A DNA stretch of 5,258 nucleotides. Source: Chloroflexota bacterium (GTDB lineage Bacteria; Chloroflexota; Dehalococcoidia; UBA1151; TMED-70). The stretch covers positions 9,299-14,556 of the forward strand of contig PBLU01000007.1 in NCBI GenBank assembly GCA_002721875.1. The letters are read 5' to 3'. Numbering within the stretch: the stretch's first letter is position 1; each line of letters begins with the position of its first letter. Below, one piece after another: positions 1 to 5,258 of this stretch. The notes beneath the pieces are model-generated. The model had not been told where the DNA came from. It searched no databases and saw nothing but the letters and a program-made list of their open reading frames with translations. The translations under genes and the position numbers were made by a program.

Positions 1-224
1 GAATCTGTTCTCCAACCTGAAACTTCTTCCCCTTTATGCTTAACACTTCCACTATAGTAAGTAGCAATTCCAAAAATTATCTTTATGAATGTAGACTTGC
101 CACAACCATTAGGTCCAATTACTGTAACAAACTCTCCTTCATCAACATACAAATCAACATCATTCATGATTTGAACTTTTCCGTAACCACCTATCAGATT
201 TTTTACATCTAAAATTCTGCTCAA
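1..224 (-). CDS. livF: LivF, branched-chain amino acid ABC transporter ATPase (5' part only, cut by window edge)
   Basis: This is the N-terminal 74 codons of the second ATPase of a Liv-type importer; the gene runs off the window at position 1. The visible part has the LivF start pattern: an ILDVKNL strand, the GGYGKVQI segment typical of LivF (LivG has DFGGLRAV at this place), then Walker A GPNGCGKST at about residues 37-45. The Q-loop, signature, Walker B and H-loop lie outside. The start is TTG at 224..222, chosen for three reasons: a strong GGAGG sits 6 nt upstream, the resulting N-terminus (MSRILDVKN) parallels that of LivG (MSSILKVSN), and the start overlaps the livG stop in a TTGA arrangement (4-nt CDS overlap). 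The first in-frame ATG is residue 20, which would delete the first beta strand. In the family, LivF pairs with LivG at the cytoplasmic face of the LivH/LivM permease to power import. Substrate specificity cannot be read from the sequence. Confidence 0.93.
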   Translation of the reverse strand, partial: MSRILDVKNLIGGYGKVQIMNDVDLYVDEGEFVTVIGPNGCGKSTFIKIIFGIATYYSGSVKHKGEEVSGWRTD

Positions 225-988
225 CCTGCACCTCCAAGATAAGCTTCAATCACTTCTTTACTATCTTTTACTTCGTCAGGAGTACCTTCCATCAAAACTT
301 TACCCTGATCCATTACAATAATCCTATCTACGCCTCTTCTAAGAATAAAGTCCATGTTATGTTCTATAACAAAAATGGAAATGTTAGTTTCAGATACAAT
401 AGTTCTTAGGTTGTTAAATATTTTTTCTGCTAATGGACCTGCAACTCCTGCAACGGGCTCATCTAGCAATAATAGCTCAGGTTCTCCCATCAAAGCTCTT
501 CCGATATCCACTAACTTACTTTGACCTCCAGATAATTCACTTGTTAAATTATGTGCCATGTGTGTTATTTCTAACTCTTCCAGAGTTTCGTAAGCTTTCC
601 TAACTCTTTCTTTTTCACCATTGTCAAAGAAATGGGAAATAAATGCATGAAATGGATTTGTTCCGTATTGATTTCTAGGAGGGATAAGCAAATTCTCGAT
701 AGCAGTCATCTCTCTCCAAAGTCTAGTATGCTGAAATGTACGTGTGAGACCTAATTTTTGTATTTGATCCGGTCTCAATAATGTTGCATCTTCTCCAAAA
801 ATTTCAACTTCTCCCTCTGTTGCATCTAACAAACCTGAAATACAATTAAAAGTTGTAGTTTTACCACAACCATTTGGTCCAATCAAGCCTACAAATTCGC
901 CCTTTTTAACTTCAAAAGAGACATTATCAACTGCGCGTAAGCCCCCAAAATCCTTAGTCATGTTGCTAACCTTGAGAATTGAACTCAT
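221..988 (-). CDS. livG: LivG, branched-chain amino acid ABC transporter ATPase
   Basis: This is a complete 255-aa ATPase of the LivG/BraF family, the usual length. It hydrolyses ATP in the cytoplasm to drive substrate import through the LivH/LivM permease. Visible motifs are Walker A GPNGCGKT (residues 37-44), the Q-loop in RTFQHTRLW (Q86), the ABC signature LSGGQ (152-156), Walker B LLLLDEP (172-178, catalytic E177) and the H-loop H210 in FVIEHNMDF. The C-terminus (GTPDEV...VIEAYLGGAG) is the short tail seen in Liv/Urt ATPases. Two small oddities: Walker A has Cys in place of the more usual Ala, as in the neighbouring LivF, and the D-loop reads VAGVAGP where LivG proteins usually have AGxNP. 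The ATG shares its A with the TGA stop of the upstream permease (TGATG), and GGGAG lies 7 nt upstream, so start and operon membership are clear. Urea or short-amide transport (UrtD-like) is an alternative, but nothing here favours it. Confidence 0.95.
   Translation of the reverse strand: MSSILKVSNMTKDFGGLRAVDNVSFEVKKGEFVGLIGPNGCGKTTTFNCISGLLDATEGEVEIFGEDATLLRPDQIQKLGLTRTFQHTRLWREMTAIENLLIPPRNQYGTNPFHAFISHFFDNGEKERVRKAYETLEELEITHMAHNLTSELSGGQSKLVDIGRALMGEPELLLLDEPVAGVAGPLAEKIFNNLRTIVSETNISIFVIEHNMDFILRRGVDRIIVMDQGKVLMEGTPDEVKDSKEVIEAYLGGAG
231..235 (-). promoter_or_regulatory. Ribosome binding site of livF
   Basis: GGAGG on the minus strand ends 6 nt before the TTG at 224..222. It lies within the last codons of livG and decides the non-ATG start of livF. 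Confidence 0.8.
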
Positions 989-3900
989 CAGAGAACTCCC
1001 AGTATGATAATTTCAACAATTATAACACAGAAAACTATGCTTGGCCATACATACAATGGTCTAGTTTCGTCAGAAGAAGCGGGATTAATTGGCCTTTTGG
1101 GAACTTCAGGCAAAAGTCCTCTTTCGGATATCATCAGACTTGATAAAATTACCAGACCAATGAGCATTAATTTGAAATATACTAAATTTACAACTATGTT
1201 TCCAGTACCAAATACTTCCGTGACAGACAAATCACTATACATGAATGAAAAGACGTCCAAAACAAGCCACTCAAACGCTCCATCAATATCAGAAACATAA
1301 GTATGGAAACTACTTTCAGTATCGCCTCTAGCCGCAGTTAACAAATTGAAAAGAGGTTCAGTTAAAGCAATCATGAATGCGCCAATTACCATTCCTCTGT
1401 TATTCGCCCTTCCACCAACAATAAATGCAGCCCATACCAAGAAAGTTGTCTTCACGGGATTAATGAAATCATCTAAAACACTAGCATTTAGCCAGGCCCA
1501 CATCCCGCCTCCTAAGCCTGCAATAGCTCCTCCTAAAGCTAAACTCATTGCTTTACTTTGGAAAACGTTGTGTCCATGATGCATTGTCACTTCTTCATCC
1601 TCTCTGATTGCCCGTAAAATTCGACCCCAAGGTGATGACTGAACCATTTCTATTGTAATCCAAACTAAAACAAATAATATCAACGCGATAGCAGCTAACA
1701 ACACTGTGTAAGGTGCAGCCTCACCTAATCCTAACCACTTACCTACGTGATCGTCCATAGAAGACTCCCACCAATGTTCCAATGGTAAATTATACATCTG
1801 AATACCTATTGCTGTTGTTCCAGTTCCGGCTCTGAGAAGTGGTTCAGCCCTCATAGAAATTCTAACTATTTCTCCAAGTGAGATAGTTACAATCGCAAAG
1901 TAATCCATACGAAGGCGAGCAGTGGGATAAGCAAGTAGCCATCCTGCAAGACCTGAAACAAAAACGGCTGCTAAAATAGCTGAACCAAAGTCATCACTAA
2001 ATATCCCCAAGATGGGCGCCCACCCATGACCTCCAGATCTATCTGAAGGGACTGTCAATAGAGCTGTTGTAATCGCTCCAAGACCCGCGAAAAATATTAC
2101 ACCAAAATTTGTCATACCCGTAAAACCTGTATGTAAATTCAAGGAAAAAGCTAAAATTGAAAAAATACATACCAAAACTATAACTCTGGAAACTTGCATA
2201 GTTTTAGTAAATGCTGTAACACTTGGCAACCAATCTACAATATATATTAAAACTACAAGGAAACAAAGGAAAGTAAACCAAGACCCATCCTCGCTAGCTC
2301 TTCCATATTTAGGCCATATATTTGAAAATTGAGGGTTTTTATCATTAATTTGTGCAGTATACAACTTATATTGTTTGGACACTAGCTTTACAATTTCATT
2401 TGATGAATAAAGAATAAATAAAAGACCCCAAAACCAATGGTCAAACATAATCAAGAACACTCCGAATACAAGTGCTCGAAAGTTGACATGCTGACTAAAA
2501 ATTCTAAAAGAATCTGATACGGTATTTTGAACAGGGATAATTATTTTAGATAATAAACGCGTAAAATCATTCACTGCCAATATTCCAAAAATATATGCTA
2601 TTTCTTTAACATAAAGTGTTGATTCTGTTTCTCGTGCCAAACTAGGCTCGATTTTAGATTCATAAGTCAATAACAAAAAGGCAATTGTGAGGAACAAAAG
2701 ATTAATTCTGTAGGTTAACTGCTCTATCAACTTTGAAGGCGTCAGTATTTTTAATTCATCAAATAAAAAGAAAATAGAGAATAAAATCATCAAGATACCA
2801 AATAATTGGCCGAATAGAAAAATAAAATCTAATGCTAAATAAAATGATCCGACACCTGCGACAAAGTAGTCTATCGAATAAAAAAGAATAAGAATTAGAA
2901 ATCCTGAGCTCAAAAGATTTCGTTTTGTATCAAATGGCGAGTCTTTAATTTGGAAATATACATCAATAACATACAACTTCATGTCGGTTTGATAATGAGC
3001 TAAAGAAAAGTAAATCATCAAAATGCCAATTATTTGAAGAAAAAGATAAATAAAATCGATAAGATAATATGCAGTTCCTTGACCTGATGTGTAAATGTCT
3101 AAAATACTAACAATTATTACCTGTACTACGCCAAGAATAGCTAAAGTACCTCTTAATGAAGAATCAATAGCCTCTATTTTTTCTGATAAGTAATCGCCCT
3201 TAACAAATCTATCTGGTTCTGGCTCTCCCTCCACTTTCACTCTCTTCCCTTTGAAATTAATTCGTGTTTTTAATGAAGATAACCTAAGTGTAGGTAAGTA
3301 AATCCAATTTAGAATATTACTTAGATACGCAGGCACTACTCCAAGACTCCATTCCCTCTTATTTTTAGCTCTTTCAATCTGCCATTCGTTAAGTACGTGA
3401 CCCAAGCCTTTTGGCATAACCATCAAAACTGCGATCAAAAACATGTAAGGTATAGCTTCACCAAAGGCTGCGTATGAGGGTCTATCTAATGCACTTCCAG
3501 AACCAATCAAGATTGGCTCAGCAATAGAACGAACTAATCCTACAATTACTGCGGCAATCAAAGCACCTCTAACTGAACCTAAAGTACCAAGTATAATTAC
3601 TGAAAAAGCTGGCAAAAGAATGCTTAGACCTACTTCAGGATTTACTCTAACATACATACCAAATAAAACCCCTCCAAAACCAGACATCCCTGCTGCCAAG
3701 AATGCTGTTATAGAATGAATGCGTTCGACGTTTATACCTGAGGAAGCAGCTAAATCGGGATTATCTGCAACTGCTCGCATCTGTCGACCTAAGCGAGTCC
3801 AATTCAGCATCAAAATTAGCATTATTACTGCTACAAAAACACCAATAATCAGAGATGATTTAGTATATTGTAAAAAGTAAGAAGATTCACCTGATTCATA

Positions 3901-5022
3901 AAATGACAAATATTCAGTTATTGTACAAAGTCCATCATCCCAAACTCCATTTCCATTAGTATCTGTGAAACTTTCAGCTTCATCATATTGCCCATTACCA
4001 TTTGCATCAATATACTCTCCTTGTTCAGGAATTCCATTCCCATTAACATCAATTATGAAAGCTTCAGCTGTATCATAACGTCCATTACTATTACTATCAA
4101 CAAAATCTTCAGAAGAAGACCATGCTGAAGAAAAACCCTCGATTTTCCCCTCTTCTGCACAAGCCGTCTCATCCATACGAGTCTGCTCCTCTGCAGTTCT
4201 CTCCCCAAAACGAAATCTGAATGTTTGATTCATCCACTCTGGCCAATATCCATAAAATGGTTGAATTTCAGCATCGTTAGAAAATTCAGTACTTGACGAA
4301 GATAATCTCCAATCAACATCAGGGACAAAAAGAAATTGTTCTGCACCATATCTTAGATACAATATAGCTCTCATTATCATTGCCATTCCCAGAGAAGCTA
4401 TCATCATTGCCTGAGGTAAGGCATTCTTTTTTCGGAATCTCTGATATACTAATCTATCTATTATTACACCAAGAATACCTGCAATCATAAAACCTGAAAC
4501 GCAAGCCCAAAACAAAGTGTCCCAAGTCAATACATCATCTGTTTTGATATCTGCATGAAGAACTTTCTTACCGTCTAAAGAGGTGTAGAAAAAAGGACTC
4601 CACATCATAGTAAAGCCTACATAAGCTCCAACAAGCATCATTTCAGCTTGTGCAAAATTACCGAAATTTTGAACTTTATAGATTAACGTTAGTCCAACTG
4701 CTATAGAAAGATAAGCTGCTCCCCAATACAGCCCACTGAAAAATGTTGAACTTAAATTAAAGCTAGTAGAAGCTGTGGTCTCCTGCCCCACGAAAAGCTG
4801 ATCTAAACAAAAGGCAAATATTATAAGAATAAAAAGCGGTGTTAAACCTAAAGTTATCTTTTTCAAAAGGCCATTCAACGAATTTATTAACGAATAAAGA
4901 AGAAAGAAACTGGACAGGACATATTCAAAAAATTGTATTATCCATAAAAAATCCCCACTAAAAATAATTGAAAGGATACCACTTTGATATCTTAAACCCA
5001 GTGAGGCATCGACAAATACCAA
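988..5022 (-). CDS. livHM: LivH-LivM fused permease with EF-hand-like loop and extra membrane domain
   Basis: This 1344-aa membrane protein fuses both permease subunits of a Liv-type importer. The LivH half (about residues 93-545) shows GLTLIYKVQNFGNFAQAE (110-127) and the cytoplasmic coupling stretch LGRQMRAVADNPDLAASSGI (411-430), and ends in VMPKGLGHVL. The LivM half (about 912-1300) shows the LNLHTGFTGMTNFG block (961-974), the coupling stretch WGRILRAIREDEE (1132-1144) and GGRANNRGMVIGAF (1203-1215). Three parts are not usual: residues 232-388, an extracytoplasmic loop of LivH with four EF-hand-like repeats; residues about 556-912, a basic linker plus six or seven hydrophobic segments with a 76-aa repeat; and a C-terminal helix (about 1323-1343). 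Separate LivH and LivM together total about 620-730 aa. The start is uncertain: TTG at 5022..5020 has no well-placed Shine-Dalgarno, the frame is open upstream to a TGA at 5122..5124, and the next in-frame Met is residue 128. The role as permease is firm from motifs and the livG-livF neighbours; the function of the added parts is unknown. Confidence 0.93.
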   Translation of the reverse strand: MVFVDASLGLRYQSGILSIIFSGDFLWIIQFFEYVLSSFFLLYSLINSLNGLLKKITLGLTPLFILIIFAFCLDQLFVGQETTASTSFNLSSTFFSGLYWGAAYLSIAVGLTLIYKVQNFGNFAQAEMMLVGAYVGFTMMWSPFFYTSLDGKKVLHADIKTDDVLTWDTLFWACVSGFMIAGILGVIIDRLVYQRFRKKNALPQAMMIASLGMAMIMRAILYLRYGAEQFLFVPDVDWRLSSSSTEFSNDAEIQPFYGYWPEWMNQTFRFRFGERTAEEQTRMDETACAEEGKIEGFSSAWSSSEDFVDSNSNGRYDTAEAFIIDVNGNGIPEQGEYIDANGNGQYDEAESFTDTNGNGVWDDGLCTITEYLSFYESGESSYFLQYTKSSLIIGVFVAVIMLILMLNWTRLGRQMRAVADNPDLAASSGINVERIHSITAFLAAGMSGFGGVLFGMYVRVNPEVGLSILLPAFSVIILGTLGSVRGALIAAVIVGLVRSIAEPILIGSGSALDRPSYAAFGEAIPYMFLIAVLMVMPKGLGHVLNEWQIERAKNKREWSLGVVPAYLSNILNWIYLPTLRLSSLKTRINFKGKRVKVEGEPEPDRFVKGDYLSEKIEAIDSSLRGTLAILGVVQVIIVSILDIYTSGQGTAYYLIDFIYLFLQIIGILMIYFSLAHYQTDMKLYVIDVYFQIKDSPFDTKRNLLSSGFLILILFYSIDYFVAGVGSFYLALDFIFLFGQLFGILMILFSIFFLFDELKILTPSKLIEQLTYRINLLFLTIAFLLLTYESKIEPSLARETESTLYVKEIAYIFGILAVNDFTRLLSKIIIPVQNTVSDSFRIFSQHVNFRALVFGVFLIMFDHWFWGLLFILYSSNEIVKLVSKQYKLYTAQINDKNPQFSNIWPKYGRASEDGSWFTFLCFLVVLIYIVDWLPSVTAFTKTMQVSRVIVLVCIFSILAFSLNLHTGFTGMTNFGVIFFAGLGAITTALLTVPSDRSGGHGWAPILGIFSDDFGSAILAAVFVSGLAGWLLAYPTARLRMDYFAIVTISLGEIVRISMRAEPLLRAGTGTTAIGIQMYNLPLEHWWESSMDDHVGKWLGLGEAAPYTVLLAAIALILFVLVWITIEMVQSSPWGRILRAIREDEEVTMHHGHNVFQSKAMSLALGGAIAGLGGGMWAWLNASVLDDFINPVKTTFLVWAAFIVGGRANNRGMVIGAFMIALTEPLFNLLTAARGDTESSFHTYVSDIDGAFEWLVLDVFSFMYSDLSVTEVFGTGNIVVNLVYFKLMLIGLVILSSLMISERGLLPEVPKRPINPASSDETRPLYVWPSIVFCVIIVEIIILGVL
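996..1000 (-). promoter_or_regulatory. Probable ribosome binding site of livG
   Basis: GGGAG on the minus strand lies 7 nt before the livG ATG (988..986), inside the last codons of the permease gene. The arrangement fits coupled translation across the TGATG junction. Confidence 0.6.
1123..2289 (-). other. LivM-type permease domain (residues ~912-1300)
   Basis: This is the second permease half. Hydrophobic segments lie at about residues 914-932, 945-965, 972-991, 1012-1033, 1040-1055, 1104-1124, 1158-1179, 1190-1230 and 1278-1297. The LNLHTGFTGMTNFG block and the ILRAIREDEE coupling stretch are recognisable LivM hallmarks. Between the last two helices there is a polar stretch (about 1231-1275) longer than in standard LivM. 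After the coupling stretch the usual ALGINV-like residues are replaced by MHHGHNV (1147-1153). Confidence 0.85.
2287..3357 (-). other. Central accessory membrane domain of unknown function (residues ~556-912)
   Basis: This is the segment between the LivH and LivM halves. It starts with a basic stretch (about 556-610, including KTRINFKGKRVKVEG) expected in the cytoplasm. Hydrophobic segments follow at about 622-641, 652-674, 704-723, 730-752, 772-787, 802-820 and 849-873, then a polar stretch (about 874-912) leads into LivM. I do not recognise a known family in it. It has no obvious catalytic motif and no cysteine, and it is rich in Phe, Ile, Leu and Tyr. It contains a clear internal repeat, annotated separately. 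For LivM to keep its orientation, the number of membrane crossings here must be compatible with the end of LivH and the start of LivM; this cannot be settled by eye. Confidence 0.7.
2743..3132 (-). repeat. 76-residue tandem repeat of a two-helix membrane unit
   Basis: Residues 631-706 and 707-760 of the fused permease align without gaps at an offset of exactly 76 residues (228 nt). Over 642-673 against 718-749, 17 of 32 residues are identical, including a shared DFI-LF-Q--GILMI-FS pattern. Similarity is also visible in the DNA, for example the run from 2781 against 3009. Each unit looks like a helical hairpin with a short G-x-G turn (G647/G649 and G723/G725) and an Asp inside the second helix (D656 and D732). 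A much weaker third copy may follow, with FGIL at 812-815. Confidence 0.8.
3388..4746 (-). other. LivH-type permease domain (residues ~93-545)
   Basis: This is the first permease half. It opens with hydrophobic helices at about residues 95-116 and 125-147, continues with 169-190 and 203-224, is interrupted by the large outer loop 232-388, and resumes with helices at about 389-407, 437-457, 466-503 and 522-537. The segment GRQMRAVADNPDLAASSGINVERI corresponds to the family's cytoplasmic loop that contacts the ATPases. That places the enlarged loop, one helix earlier, on the outside of the membrane. Boundaries are by eye. Confidence 0.85.
3928..4098 (-). repeat. Four EF-hand-like calcium-binding loops in the LivH outer loop
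   Basis: Four tandem DxNxNG motifs start at residues 309, 325, 339 and 354, spaced 16, 14 and 15 residues. The first three match the 12-residue EF-hand loop: D/N/N at positions 1, 3 and 5, Gly at 6, Asp or Glu at 9, and Glu at 12 (E320, E336, E350). The fourth has Leu at position 12 and is probably weaker. Such closely spaced loops resemble dockerin-like or thrombospondin type 3-like calcium sites of secreted proteins, not classical helix-loop-helix EF-hands. They lie in the extracytoplasmic loop, where the binding protein would dock. Calcium binding is inferred from the motif. Confidence 0.85.
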
Positions 5023-5121
5023 AAAAGCAAACTTAACTCCAAACGGTATTGAATCCCAGCCCTCACGAATATAACTTGAAACATCGATTGACGAGCTTGG
5101 GGGGGTATGTTGCTGTAGTCC
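5023..5121 (-). other. In-frame open extension upstream of the annotated permease start
   Basis: The permease frame stays open for 33 further codons upstream of the TTG at 5022, back to a TGA at 5122..5124. The nearest 25 codons read like protein (SSYIREGWDSIPFGVKFAF). The extension contains no ATG, GTG, TTG or CTG codon, so the gene cannot simply start there. Either TTG at 5022 is used, or the true 5' end has been lost at the composition break near 5098-5105. Confidence 0.5.
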
Positions 5122-5258
5122 TCAACGTCCTACTCAAGTGCTGGCTTCCCACGCGGCCGGGGCCATTTCTGGCTGTCTCGTGAAGTTCCCTGTCTGATAA
5201 GGAAGTTGTGTTTCATGCCACCGGCTGAGAAGATCGGGTGCTGCAGGACGCAGGGATA
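5098..5258. other. GC-rich segment without a supported gene
   Basis: From the run of seven G at 5099-5105 to the window end the sequence is about 57% GC, far above the operon. On the minus strand all three frames contain stops, and I found no tRNA, recognised RNA family, promoter or terminator. One minus-strand frame is open for about 58 codons across it but has no recognisable content. It may be foreign, chimeric, or part of a neighbouring locus. Confidence 0.5.

Noticed and set aside
1004..1300. Plus-strand open frame of 98 codons
   Set aside because: It lies wholly inside the LivM half on the opposite strand. Its protein has no recognisable content and it has no independent context, so it is an antisense shadow.
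1346..1579. Plus-strand open frame of 77 codons
   Set aside because: It is antisense to well-conserved LivM motifs (coupling stretch and following helices), and its composition is that of a shadow frame.
5107..5150. Resemblance of TGCTGTAGTCC...CTACTC to an SRP RNA 5' domain
   Set aside because: Only a short loose match. The conserved SRP54-binding hairpin is not found on either strand in the remaining sequence.
5163..5176. Small hairpin GCCA-TTTC-TGGC as a terminator
   Set aside because: The stem is only 4-5 bp and no T-run follows on either strand.
5219..5258. Possible TPP riboswitch on the plus strand (GGCTGAGA followed by CAGGGA)
   Set aside because: The second conserved block (GAACCTGA...) is absent, the flanking stems do not form convincingly, and the window ends with no downstream gene to regulate.
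5109..5258. Coding on the minus strand upstream of the permease (for example a binding-protein gene)
   Set aside because: All three minus-strand frames contain stops within the segment, and no fragment resembles LivK or any family I recognise.

Overview
The window holds most of one minus-strand operon for a branched-chain/hydrophobic amino acid (Liv, HAAT-family) ABC importer. Read in transcription order, from high to low coordinates, it contains a giant fused permease (LivH + LivM in one chain, 5022 to 988), the ATPase LivG (988 to 221), and the first 74 codons of the second ATPase LivF (224 to 1, cut by the window edge). The genes overlap by 1 and 4 nt, so they are almost certainly co-transcribed and translationally coupled. 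No periplasmic or lipoprotein substrate-binding protein (LivK/LivJ) is present; it must be encoded elsewhere.

The permease is the unusual part. LivH and LivM are normally two polypeptides of roughly 300 and 320-425 aa. Here they form one 1344-aa chain with three additions: (i) an enlarged extracytoplasmic loop in the LivH half, carrying four EF-hand-like DxNxNG calcium-binding loops between two cysteines; (ii) a roughly 360-aa membrane segment between the halves that looks like neither LivH nor LivM and contains an ungapped 76-residue tandem repeat; (iii) an N-terminal hydrophobic extension that may be a further relative of that repeat, plus an extra C-terminal membrane helix. Together these suggest a single-chain, probably calcium-responsive or calcium-stabilised importer with an accessory membrane module of unknown role.

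The operon is AT-rich (one 60-nt line is 25% GC). From about 5098 to the end the base composition jumps to about 57% GC (90 of 158 bases from 5101), next to a run of seven G, and no gene can be supported there. That stretch may be an assembly chimera, an inserted element, or an unrelated neighbouring locus, and it leaves the true start of the permease uncertain.

Organism: the low GC, the DxNGNG loops in a surface-exposed segment and the clear GGAGG ribosome binding site fit a free-living, probably marine prokaryote. Poseidoniales-type marine archaea and Marinimicrobia-like bacteria are both possible. This is a low-confidence inference; nothing in the window is a firm taxonomic marker.
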